Shown one piece after another: positions 1 to 9,885 of a DNA stretch of 64,000 nucleotides. The notes beneath the pieces are model-generated. The model was not told where the DNA came from, made no database searches, and worked only from the letters and a program-made list of their open reading frames with translations. Made by a program: the position numbers and the translations under genes. The first letter of the stretch is position 1; each line of letters starts with the position of its first letter. The stretch is taken from NCBI GenBank assembly GCA_963682055.1, contig OY821751.1, forward strand, positions 14,136,001 through 14,200,000, read 5' to 3'. Source of the stretch: Primula veris. Its lineage: Eukaryota; Streptophyta; Magnoliopsida; Ericales; Primulaceae.

Positions 1-170
1 ATAAGATCATATGTCTAAAAGAATTACTAAATTATCCATAATTATTCATACAAATATACTTTTGCCTTTCCTCCAACGCATTTTTGACCTTGACCCCTCT
101 AATTACACACTAAATCAATACTCTTTGTAGCCACATTTTACTGTAGCAGAGGCACCAGATAGATTTACTG
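1..170. other. AT-rich intergenic sequence
   Basis: No open frame, repeat or RNA gene is visible before the foldback element that begins near 171. The stretch from 481 to about 860 is likewise AT-rich and empty apart from short homopolymer runs. Confidence 0.5.
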
Positions 171-480
171 TGACACAGCTTCGTTTTTACGATTCAGAAT
201 GATTTTTTGGTTATATTTATTTGAATTAACGTTTTATTTTATTTCGAAACTATTTGTTAAAAAAAAAAAATATAAAATTTTAAATTTTACATATATTTTG
301 TATTTTTTGGCATTACTAAACTATAAATTACATAATAAACAATTAAACACCAAAATATATAAAAGTTGAAATTTTACGGAATTTTTTTGAACAAACAGTT
401 TCTAAATAAAATAAAACGGTGATAAAAGAAAACATAATCGGAAAATCAATATGAATCGTGAAAACGGAAGGGCTGTCCCG
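171..480. repeat. Foldback MITE with long imperfect inverted arms
   Basis: The left arm (about 171-290) and the right arm (about 365-480) are imperfect reverse complements over roughly 100 bases. Matching blocks include TTTACGATTCA against TTCACGATTCA and GTTTTATTTTATTT on both sides, joined by an AT-rich spacer. Outer ends resemble GACACAGC/GGACAGCC. There is no coding capacity, which fits a non-autonomous DNA transposon that folds into a hairpin. I could not define a clean target-site duplication, so the superfamily is not assigned. Confidence 0.7.
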
Positions 481-859
481 ATAACTTTCCTAAATGGGGA
501 GTCTACAAATAAAAAGTTATAATGAGGCTTATAAATATATCGTTAAATGATCATGTATGTCAGTAAAACTGAAATATGTTATTTTGGTGTATCCGAATTA
601 GTGTTTTGAGAAATAAAACATATATAAGTATTTTCCGTGTGTGTGATATGACACCACCTTCCATTTATTTAACCCAAAAAGAAAAAGTAAAAACAAAAAT
701 AAGGCAACCAAAGTAATAGTCTAAATTTGCATTTTCCAATAATACATATATGAAGAAAAAGAATATTGCCAACTTTACTAAATATCATACATTAGTATTT
801 TATTATTTTCATTTAAATAAAAATACAACCTGAGCTAACGGCGGTTTTACGGCGGCACA

Positions 860-1065
860 TCTTAACCATTTCTCTCTCTCTCTCTTCACTCTTTCCATAA
901 ACCCTTATTATAAAAAAAAATCAATATATTTATATATATATATACTATATTATACTATATTTTAATATATTTAAGACGAAATCTGTTCGATGAGATGCAT
1001 ATATATATATTAATTACCAGAGTTAGTGATTACAGTTATTTATTATGGACTAGTACTTTTCAGGT
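860..1065 (+). promoter_or_regulatory. Possible promoter and pyrimidine-rich leader
   Basis: A TCTCTCTCTC-type leader (about 870-890) is followed by TATA-rich sequence and then CTTTTCAG/GTATGG near 1060, which could be a 5' splice site. Plant leaders often look like this. It could be the untranslated first exon of the gene whose coding sequence starts at 9886, giving a very long leader intron, but nothing in the sequence links the two. Confidence 0.2.
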
Positions 1066-2270
1066 ATGGGTTTCTCTGCTACTTTTTATTTATTTATTTA
1101 TTTATATATATATATGTTGACTTATATATATGTTTATTTGTTTCTGTGTTCTTATTTTCTCTCTTGGGTTTATATTTGGATGGTTTCTTATTTTCATTTA
1201 CTTGATTTTTTAATACAGCTTTGTTGCGGATATGTTTGAATTGAAATAATAATAATATATTACATGGAAACAAATATTGAATTATGAAATATGAACTTAT
1301 AATAGTTTTTGGGGTTCTCTGCCACTTTTTTTTTTTATTATTATTATTAATGTTTTTTTCATATATAAATGTTGACTTATATTGTTTTACAAGTTATTAA
1401 AACATATTTATATGTTTATTTATTTCTGTGTTCTTATTTTCTCTGTTGGGTTTATATTTTGATTATTTCTTATCATTGTTTTGTGCTTAATGGTTTCATT
1501 TACTTGATTCTATTATATGGTTTTGTGTAAATTGAAATAATAGTGATATATAACAGGGAAACAAATATTGAATGCTGAAATATGGACTTAATTGTTGATT
1601 TTATATATAACACTGCATTTTTGTATGTTTATTTGTTTCTGTGTTCTTATTTTCTCTGTTGGGTTTATATTTCGATTATTTCTTATTTTCATTTACTTGA
1701 TTTTATAATACTCTCTCCGTCCCGAAATAAGTGGCCAAAATAAGTGTCCACTTTACTTTTTATTGTTTTTTTTTATTTTTTGAATTATCTCTTTTTGGTA
1801 GTTAAATCATACCAAATTTACACATAATCTCGTATTTTAAGTAATAAATAATATTTGTTTGAAATTTTTGATTTTTTTTGTTGAATTTTAAGTGAAATTG
1901 GTTAAAATCCTTAAATATCACAATTTTCAAAACAGGACACGTATTTCGGGAAGGAGGGAGTATAGATTTGTTGCGGTTATGTTATATATTGAAATAATAG
2001 TAATGTGTAACAGGAAAAATTAAATTCTGAAATATGAACTTATTCTGGACTAGTAGTTTTGGGTGTGGTTCTTATGAGACAATTTTAATCGTTTTTTTTT
2101 TTCCGGATTTGTTAATTATTGTTGTACAATCTGTCGAACATTTCTGTTTATTTTGTTTTATGTGTTCTTATTTTCTCTGTTGGGCTTTAAGGGTATAATT
2201 TGCTTCATTCATGTGATATTATATTGAAACACGAAGAGTAGTTGAACGAATATTGAATTATTTATATGTT
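1046..2270. repeat. Four degenerate tandem copies of a 210-280 bp unit
   Basis: The phrase TTCTGTGTTCTTATTTTCTC recurs near 1141, 1422, 1635 and (variant start) 2157. Each is followed by GTTGGG-TTTATATTT-like text, a run resembling ATTGAAATAATA, and a TGAACTTAT...GGACTAGTA block. After removing the 250 bp MITE inserted in the third copy, spacings are about 282, 213 and 268 bp. The repeats are non-coding, AT-rich and well diverged. Confidence 0.75.
1711..1960. mobile_element. Stowaway-type MITE (Tc1/mariner)
   Basis: Left terminus CTCTCTCCGTCCCGAAATA pairs with the reverse complement of the right terminus (CTCCCTCCTTCCCGAAATA). Both ends abut TA (1709-1710 and 1961-1962), the target dinucleotide of this superfamily. 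Length 250 bp, no ORF. The terminal CTCCCTCCGTCCC-type motif is the hallmark of plant Stowaway elements. It is inserted in the third copy of the surrounding tandem repeat, so it is younger than that array. Confidence 0.9.
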
Positions 2271-2639
2271 TGTTTGTCTGTTATTTTTGCGTAATCCATT
2301 TAATATGCTTGACTTGCTTATATTGATCAACTGTGAATTGTTTTGGGGAATATATGTATATTAGTAAAATCTGATCTATTTTCGCAAGCAGTGCCAATTT
2401 TATTGTTCTTTGAAAAGGTGATTCTTTCCATTTGCGTCCGTTATACATTCTGATTCTCATATTGTGGTGAAGAGCTATTGAGTGTCATACTTTCTGCTTT
2501 TATATGGTAAACTTTGTCTTTGTTTCTATAAAGAAAGTGTCTTTACTGATTTTGGTAATGTGTTGAAATAGAAAATATTACCAAGTTTCCCTTTGAAGCA
2601 GGAGTTAATATAACTATTTGTCTCATTAGTTTTCTTTTA

Positions 2640-3150
2640 AACTTTTAGCCCCTTTTGTGGCCGACTACATTCACAACGGAAGTTTTTGATGAAATGCCTG
2701 ATGCAAATCTTTGTATGCATTTCTTCTCTTGGGTGTGGTTTTATATCTATTGCAGTTAAAATAATGACTAAGAGCAACACAAATTCATATCTCATATCCT
2801 CGTTTAAGATGAAGTAAACGGAAAGCTTCCTTTGAAAACATGTGTGAAAATGCCTTTTCCCTGATGGGACCAAATGCATGTCTACATTAAATGACTCGTG
2901 TGGAATAAGTTGAATTTATGTCTCAGTTGAGGGTGAGAAAGAAATTTTGGTTCGTTCATCTAAACATGTCTAGTGTATGCCGATTGAAATGATCAGTAAA
3001 AGAGCACAACATTTATATCTTACATTCCTATTTTATCCAAAATTAGTCAACCGAAAAGCTTCATCTGAAAGCATGAATGGAGTTTCTTTCTCCTGATGGA
3101 GCCAAATGCTTGTTCACATTAAATGACTCGTTTCTAGCCTGAAGCTGCAT
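2640..3150. repeat. Degenerate 233 bp tandem duplication
   Basis: AAAGCTTC at 2822 and 3055, CTGATGG(G/A)(A/G)CCAAATGC, and CACATTAAATGACTCGT (TACATTAAATGACTCGT in the first copy) occur in the same order in two adjacent units offset by 233 bp. No frame is conserved between units, so this is a non-coding duplication. Sequence from 3150 to 3890 is AT-rich with no recognisable feature. Confidence 0.7.
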
Positions 3151-3891
3151 TTGTGCCTCCTTAATTAAGGATGAGAACTTTGTGTGTGTAGCTAAAAAAA
3201 TCTAGTTTTACAATTGCAAGAAGAAGAAAACTTGGCTTTGAAGCTGGCCATCGAAGTGTAGTATATCTCTTCAGTAGATGAGGAAAAATGTCGACCTTAA
3301 GAGCTGCATTCAAACAATCCCCAGTATTGTAGCTAATTTATCTTTCAAATGCATAAAAAGGTGAAGACTGCAATTGGGAAATTCGACTCAAAGCCGATAC
3401 CTGCCATAATATGCTCTTCCCTTCTACTTAATTTCTTAAAATCATCGTAGTCTGATCATGCTACCTTCATTTTACTTTGATAGATATTATTCCACATAGG
3501 ATTCTCAAATTCTATTGTGAGAACTGAGAACCTTTTGTTCTCAGAATGAGGGTATCTTGCAAGGTATAATAATTTGACTATATGTGTGAAAGCATTTGCT
3601 TTATTCTGTGTTTCTTGAATCTAGAATAATTCGACTCACTGTGCAAGTATACTTTTAGTTTAGAGATGTAGACATAATTATGTTCTAGCTTACAAAGTAC
3701 AATATATATCTGCTCTTCATTTAAGCAAAGTTTTTTCCGTACCTACTGGTGTTATTTTATTTTCCTGCTTGTGCTAATATATCCCTTCTTTTTGCCTACA
3801 AAAATGGAAACAAAGGCAAACCGTGTTTTCTAGTTTCCTGATTGTTTATTTCATTATGTAAATGAAGAATATGTTGTTGGTCTTTTAGTTT

Positions 3892-5485
3892 ATCACGGGA
3901 ATTTGTGAGAACTTACAAAAGGAAGACAACGATGCATGTGAAGGAGAGGAGTCCATCACCACAGACCCGGTCGAATCTCTCGACAATGCTTCAGTAAAAT
4001 CAAGGTCTCTTATAACTTATGCTGAATCACCTAACAGGTTCTCAGCAATTGAGATGGTGAAGGGAGGATGTGGTGAAGAAAATGTTAATTTAATTGTCTC
4101 GAAGAGAGGTCTTTCTATGCCAACTGAGATAGAGGTAATATGTGGAATTTAGAAAGCGATCAGGGACCCAAAGTCTGCTATATCACTCAATTTATTAGGC
4201 ACAACTTCTATTCTCCCTTTTAAAAAAGGGCTGGACAAACTAAATACAAGGTACATAGGTTTTGCTATTTCATCAAGGATTGTCATGGGTATATGGAGAT
4301 CGAAGGATTACGCCCAGAACGAAAATCGGTTCAACGATAATGTCACCACCATGCTTGTTCATGTAGACAGTCCCGGAATAGTGGAAGAGCATCACAAACC
4401 AGGCTTCAGTAATAAGACTGTTGCAGATTGCAGGCTCAGTTTCAAAAGAGTCCTTGATGAACATGAACATTCTCATTACAAGAAGCCAAATCAAGGGGTG
4501 CTTATTATCAATGGTAAGCAAAGTTCTCGCTTAGACTTGTTATCCAAGAAGAAAAGATGGAAACCAAAATTTAAAGACAAGTTGATCTGTAAATTATTTG
4601 TCTTGGTAAATGTAACTGAGATTGACGAGACTCAGCGAGATGATTACCAAATAAAGAATGAGAATAGGCAAACATTCATTGATAGAAGTGGATACCACAT
4701 GAGAGATAGTTTTTCTGATGACATGTCATTTCAAAACATACCCGGCTATCAAGCATTGTTGAAATCAGTTCTTAAGTGTCGTAGTAAACCAGAACAACTA
4801 GAATTAGCATGGCAATTGCTCTGGTTAATGTTTTTCTGGATTTTGCTACACAATGTTCCACTCGTAGAGATCCTCCAACTGACGAGAAAAATATGGCTGA
4901 AACTAACAGCGCATTTGTAGTCGAGCCAATCAAAGTGACGAATAAGAAACCAGTGAAGCGAGGGCTAAGTCACTTAGAATCGATCTTTAGTGTTGATAGA
5001 AAAACAGCAATGTAGGAGGTGAGTGATAAAAAACAGCAGTTAGGGTGGTCTGCAGAAGGGTGGCGAAGAAGACCAGAAGTTAGTCATGTGAAGTTAAAAG
5101 GCATTGGAAATGGAAATTTGAATGATGCCCGAACTGCTGCTATTGTATTTGGTGTTCGGAAATATTTTTGTTTGCAGAATTGTAGTTTACAAATGATGTA
5201 GTATAGAAAAACTCTTAAGCTTAAGAAAAAGAATTTTGATCCAGGTAAGTTGGCTGATTTATACTCATTATGTAATTCCCGGTCAAAGTCGAGGTTAAAA
5301 ATGGAGTGCAGAGATCTAATCTCTCTAACACCGAGCTCTTTAAAAGAGGAAGAAAAATCAAACTCAGGAGGAGAGTACTCTCAGAAGCTACATTGCAGTG
5401 GGAAAACAGAAGCAAATATTGTCTTCATGTCTTTGAATTTTCACCTCCACCTTGAGGGCAAGGTGGATTTTCAAGAGCGCGGGAA
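3892..5485 (+). pseudogene. Interior of a non-autonomous LTR element, copy A (degraded ORF)
   Basis: One frame runs from 3892 to 4920, interrupted only by a TAG at 4150. It opens with ICENLQKE followed by an acidic stretch, closely matching ICENLQEE in the downstream copy B, so the two are related. The middle is charged and unlike any domain I know. After further frame breaks, the frame 5250-5576 contains LEGKVDFQERGN (from about 5450). That resembles the short LEDKV-type tail known at the C-terminus of many plant Ty3/gypsy polyproteins, just before the polypurine tract and 3' LTR. No gag, RT or integrase motif is present. I infer a non-autonomous retroelement body, probably dead. Confidence 0.55.
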
Positions 5486-5895
5486 TGTAACGGACCCGGA
5501 TAAGGAGACAAGAGAGGGAGAAGGGTTGGGAAAGCGAAGTCAGTTAATAAATTTGTATTTAATTGTCAGTTTTTAGATAAGTTGGTAGTTTAGTGCAAAG
5601 TTAAGAAAACACAGGGACTATTTTGCAGTTTAAAAGAAGTGGAGTTTGTTTCCCCACTTTATTTCTTTATATAACCAGCATAGTATCTGCCTTAGCGGAA
5701 AAAGAAGAAGAAGAAGAATATGTTTACTTTTATACTTTAAATTATGCACTTATTTTCAGCTTATTTTCTGCTTTTTTTTCGTGTAATCGTTACTCTTTAT
5801 CAAGATAAACCCAGAAAATTTGTCCCAAAAAAGATTGTGTTCTTGCTTGTTATTGTCCATTTGTGTTTTGCTTAGTTTGAATCTTAGTCGATTCA
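5486..5895 (+). repeat. Probable LTR between copies A and B
   Basis: Begins TGTAACGG straight after the LEDKV-like tail and purine-rich run, and ends near ATTCA just before a primer-binding site. It contains a TATA-like TTATATAA (about 5668) and the phrase TTTGTCCCAAAAAA (about 5819). The latter recurs as CTGTCCCAAAAAA at 8167 in the presumed downstream LTR. It would serve both as the 3' end of copy A and the 5' end of copy B. Similarity between the two LTRs is weak, so the boundaries are estimates. Confidence 0.5.
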
Positions 5896-5902
5896 TAAAA
5901 AG

Positions 5903-5915
5903 TGGTATCAGAGCC
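5903..5915 (+). other. Primer-binding site complementary to initiator tRNA-Met
   Basis: TGGTATCAGAGCC is the standard plant retrotransposon minus-strand primer site, complementary to the 3' end of tRNA-iMet. It lies 7 bases beyond the estimated LTR end and about 47 bases before the ATG at 5963, so the following ORF sits where gag normally starts. This is the strongest single indication that the 5.9-7.8 kb ORFs belong to a retroelement. Confidence 0.85.
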
Positions 5916-5962
5916 AACGATTCTACTCCGGACACACTGTTTTCGCTGCATTTGAACACCTC

Positions 5963-6934
5963 ATGGCTGATTTGAGATGGGGAGTGGACTTTCAAATCAG
6001 CACATATTATCAGAAAGGTTTTGAGCACCAGGTGTTCGATGAAATTCCTATACCGCATCAACACCAACTGTCTTCGTTAGCTGAACTGCCATCATATTCC
6101 CCGTACTGTTATGGGCTTTCTTTTGGTCTATCACCACCACCGAGACCACCAGATGAACCACATACACCGCCGTACTCATATAACCCTCCATTTTCGGAAC
6201 ACGAGCCCTATTTTCCGCCACTACCACACCACTTCAACAACCAGCCAAACACACAACCCTACTCAGACCACTTCACACAATACAACAATCAACCAATATC
6301 ACAGCTCTTGACGCAATCATTACAATTTTACACACCACCACGAGACTCTCATTCCTATTCACAACCTATATTGCATAACCTTTCGCCAACACTAGCAACA
6401 AACTATCCACATTCACCTTATACTTTGACTACAATTTCACCACCCCCACCATTGTCTGACACGTATCACGTGCACACTCAACTTCAATACAATTACACCC
6501 ATAACCATTCCCCGGTGCCGTCCATGTATACATCGACCACACCCGAACCATCTATACTGCCGCCTTTCCTTACTAACCATTTTGATCCCATCATTCCACC
6601 ACAAACTACAACTAATATGTATAACCACCACTACAATATCTCCACAACTGCATTACCTTGTCCACAAACGCATGCCTGCAACCCTACATCATACCCCATT
6701 GACGGCATTAACCCTCAGATATACCCAAACCCACATCCTTATATTCACGATACCCACCAGCAACCCTCGTTTTCATCTCCGCAAATAAATTGGAACAAAT
6801 TTTTGAGGAGCAAAGAAAGGATCTTGATGCCATTTTTAAGGATCATGGGGAGAAAATGGAAGCCATTGTTAGGAAAATCTGTGAGAATCTTCAAGAAGAA
6901 GAAGGTGGTGATTCTTGTGAAAGAGAAAATGTAG
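5963..6934 (+). CDS. Pro/His/Tyr-rich ORF of non-autonomous LTR element, copy B part 1
   Basis: The ATG at 5963 opens a 323-codon frame. Residues 1-45 look like an ordinary folded segment. Residues about 50-270 are very rich in Pro, His, Tyr, Ser, Thr, Asn and Gln, with repeated PP, HH and PY motifs (for example SPPPRPPDEPHTPPYSYNPP). The segment is predicted to be disordered and unlike a retroviral gag. The last 45 codons read out of frame with what appears to be the real continuation in the frame starting near 6778. One frameshift in the 6780-6934 overlap would join the two. It occupies the gag position downstream of the PBS. Function unknown. It could be an element-specific nucleic-acid-binding or assembly protein, or a captured host proline-rich sequence. 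Confidence 0.6.
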   Translation: MADLRWGVDFQISTYYQKGFEHQVFDEIPIPHQHQLSSLAELPSYSPYCYGLSFGLSPPPRPPDEPHTPPYSYNPPFSEHEPYFPPLPHHFNNQPNTQPYSDHFTQYNNQPISQLLTQSLQFYTPPRDSHSYSQPILHNLSPTLATNYPHSPYTLTTISPPPPLSDTYHVHTQLQYNYTHNHSPVPSMYTSTTPEPSILPPFLTNHFDPIIPPQTTTNMYNHHYNISTTALPCPQTHACNPTSYPIDGINPQIYPNPHPYIHDTHQQPSFSSPQINWNKFLRSKERILMPFLRIMGRKWKPLLGKSVRIFKKKKVVILVKEKM

Positions 6935-7734
6935 TTGAGGTAGAAAATGATCTCAGCGTAATGAATATAATCAACTCAGAGAAGCTATCGAAAATAGTCC
7001 AAGGATTAGTGGTATCAACCACAAGCGAAGAAATAATTCTAGAAAAAGAAGAAAATAACTCATGCCAAGAAATTTCAGCCACGAACAAGGAAGTTATGTG
7101 GGAATTACATACTTCAGTTCACAACTTTAAAGATCTGTCTCATCCTCTTGTAAAAATTGAAGAGGTAATAGAATCAAATGAGAAGGCTGTAGTAGAGTTG
7201 GTAGAACGTTTTCCTGCATCATATAACAATGAGGGTAGTACAATTTTTGGCGAAAAGTGTGAGGTAATAGTTGGAGGTGATTGCTCACACATGGCATTAG
7301 CTGAGTCGGTGTTCGAAAAAGTTCCACAAAATCAGATTCTTGCCTCTTCGTGTGTGTCTAAAGGCTCAAGTGCTATATGCATTAAGGTGCCTGATAAGAT
7401 CTTTATGAAAGAAAACTACAAATTTTCGAGTAGCATCTTTGCTGATCGTTTCATCGTCTCCCCCTTTATTTGGAAACCGCTGAAACATCAGTTACTAAAA
7501 ATAATCTATCATTTGAAGTCCGTTGATGATGTGAAGCTCCTTGTCAAAAAGCAGAGAGTTGATCTTGATCTCAGCACATACACTTCAGTATTTGTGGTAC
7601 ACGGACAACAAACACTGGTCTCTCCAAACATGACAGTCAGTGTAATCAACACTTTGTGGAAAAAAAGTTTCGAACCAGATGGAAACCAAAGCAGTATGGG
7701 CAACTCAAGTCATTTTGCCAAAAGTCGGAAATGA
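6790..7734 (+). CDS. Acidic coiled-coil-like ORF of copy B, part 2
   Basis: This 314-codon frame has no convincing start: the first codon at 6790 is TTG and the frame is open upstream. It is therefore best read as the continuation of the proline-rich frame after a frameshift. The N-terminal part is a charged, likely coiled-coil segment (IFEEQRKDLDAIFKDHGEKM), then KICENLQEEEGGDSC, which matches copy A. The rest is mixed, with no RT, protease, integrase or zinc-knuckle motif. The frame stops at 7734. Another frame (7679-7894) continues with FDLGGN and then degenerate sequence over the CCTTGAGGGCAAGG box at 7831. That box corresponds to the LEDKV-type tail seen in copy A. A second frame break is therefore likely, and the element is probably decayed. 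Confidence 0.55.
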   Translation: MEQIFEEQRKDLDAIFKDHGEKMEAIVRKICENLQEEEGGDSCERENVVEVENDLSVMNIINSEKLSKIVQGLVVSTTSEEIILEKEENNSCQEISATNKEVMWELHTSVHNFKDLSHPLVKIEEVIESNEKAVVELVERFPASYNNEGSTIFGEKCEVIVGGDCSHMALAESVFEKVPQNQILASSCVSKGSSAICIKVPDKIFMKENYKFSSSIFADRFIVSPFIWKPLKHQLLKIIYHLKSVDDVKLLVKKQRVDLDLSTYTSVFVVHGQQTLVSPNMTVSVINTLWKKSFEPDGNQSSMGNSSHFAKSRK

Positions 7735-7849
7735 GTTTTCAAAAAGGAATTTTGATCTTGGTGGGAACCTGCTAGTACTTAACAGCGTTCCAAAATGTCG
7801 CAAAATCTTTACTAAAATCTCCAACCACACCTTGAGGGCAAGGTGTGGA

Positions 7850-8241
7850 ACAGGGGACCGAGGAGAGAAAAGGAGAGGGATGAGGGAAGATTAACGAAGA
7901 TATTAAAAAGGGGCTAATCTATGGACTATTTAGAAAGCAAGGGGTTACGTGCAAGAAGTAGAACTTCAAGGGTGACTCTGCAATTTAGTTTAACTTAGTA
8001 GTAGTATAAATAGTCTTCATATTACGTGAGGAGAGGGGAGAAGAAAATGAATCTGAATCTTTATTTTTAGCTTTACTTCTGTCTTTAGTTTGCCTTTAAT
8101 TTCTGTCATTTGATTTCCAGTTTGTTTATCTTTAAACCTTTTGATTGCTGAGATATATAGAAAATCTGTCCCAAAAAACAGTTTATTCAGTTTAGTTTCT
8201 CTTTATTTTGTTGCTCTTATTGAGATGAAATCGGGGTTCAT
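7850..8241 (+). repeat. Probable 3' LTR of copy B
   Basis: Follows the CCTTGAGGGCAAGG box and a purine-rich run at 7845-7890, in the same order as at 5450-5530. It contains TATAAATAG (about 8005) and CTGTCCCAAAAAA (8167), and ends near GGTTCATTA, parallel to CGATTCATA before the PBS upstream. Divergence from the 5486-5895 LTR is high, so both are old. Ends are approximate. Confidence 0.45.
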
Positions 8242-9843
8242 TACAGTCTTTTAGTTTAAATGCCAAGGAAAGCGCTAGGCATTCTTTGGAAACCACCCTC
8301 TTTCATTTTTGTAGATTGACTTTCCTTACTGTTGTTAGTTGGTCATTTTACCAGCTTCCGTTCCCTTTCTTTCCGTCCATGTACATGCTTTCATGCAAGT
8401 CTGTACAGGAACTTCTTACTAGACTTCGTACATAATCTTGTTTGGCTGTTACTTTTGCTTAAACGTTGGATAGTATTTGGTATTACCTTAAGAAATGAGA
8501 TTTTCTGGTTCTTTGGCATCAAAAGTTAGAAGCTTTAAATTGAATGATGATAATGATGAATGCATTTAGATTTCTCAAAAGGTCTGTTTAATCTATCTGT
8601 TGAATCTGAGAAACAATTGTGCTCTCACTTTCCGGTTTGACTGAAAAAACACTATCAAAATTCATGAGGACCTCGTAAAAGTGTAACTCTACCTTTCTTG
8701 ACCACTTTATATCAAGGTTCTATTTTAATTCTGCTGGTTAAAAGTCTGTTAACAAAATCTAGATATAAAATGGTTTAACGATGAAATTATCCAGTTAATA
8801 TTACATAACAGGTAAATTCAATTTTTTGGAATGATAGCCTTACTGCATAAGTATTACTTTTGGAAGTCGCTGGTTATGGTCTAGAAGTTGTCTTGCAGAT
8901 TCTTTTATGGGCTGTTTGAATTCTTTAGCAGACTTTTAAGTCTGAACTAGTGCAGCTTGATATCGCGCTAAATGTAGTCATTCATTGGATTTTTTTTTGT
9001 AATCATTCATTGGATTTTGTTAATGTTCTGAATGTATAACATATTATATATGTTATCCGTCAACTCTGAAATGTATGCATATTGCGCTTGGTCGGTGCAA
9101 AAAGGATCACACAAACCCAAACTCTTATTTTAGGTTTAGAGTACCTTTCTTGCTCTCAATATATGTACCAGGCCCTGTAGGGTGTTATTGTCTTCAGCCA
9201 CGTTTCGAAATGTCACAATTTATTGCTCTACTTATTCTCTTTGAGGCTTCTTAATTATAGTTTCTCAGTGTTTTGCCTAATTCTCTTAACCAACATTTTA
9301 ACTTTAGAATTTGCAACCATACTTTTCAATTTAGTTTCTTATTTTCTAGGAGAATTTATTTCTTTTTCTTTGGCTGAAAGCAGGTCGAATTTAGACTTGC
9401 AGTCATCTACTTAGGTCTCCTCAATTTGGCTTCATTCTATAGAGATCAAGTTCAAATTTTTTATCCCTAGTTTTATACGCCTCCCGCTAGTAGTAGAATT
9501 ATGTCGAAACTTCCCTGTTCTTACTTCCATAATTCCATTTATATAATATCGCAGTTATATTTACACATTCTCTGTATACGGAAGTGCCTACAATTTTCTA
9601 ACATTTTACTGACCCCAAGTAATGGTTGTCAAACTAAAAAAGTGTCATTCTTCACCTCTGTGATTAATTTCTTTGGCTTGTACATTGGTTTCCATGTTCC
9701 TTTTTCAAACTTTGTGATTCACAAAATTATAATTCTAAGATGGGTAAAGATAACGATAATAGCATTGTGCACTCCTCTTTTACCTTATCTGGATTTCCAG
9801 GCATTTTTGTGGACTTTTGACCTTCTACTGAATATTTGTGTAG
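8242..9843 (+). other. Gene-free AT-rich stretch upstream of the coiled-coil gene
   Basis: No long frame or repeat stands out. TTTGTGTAG at 9835-9843 directly before the first coding exon could be a 3' splice site, which would make at least part of this stretch a leader intron. Short frames here lack any recognisable protein. Confidence 0.35.
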
Positions 9844-9885
9844 GTCAAAGTTGTGTTTTGTCGGAAAGTTTAGTAACTCCTGGAA

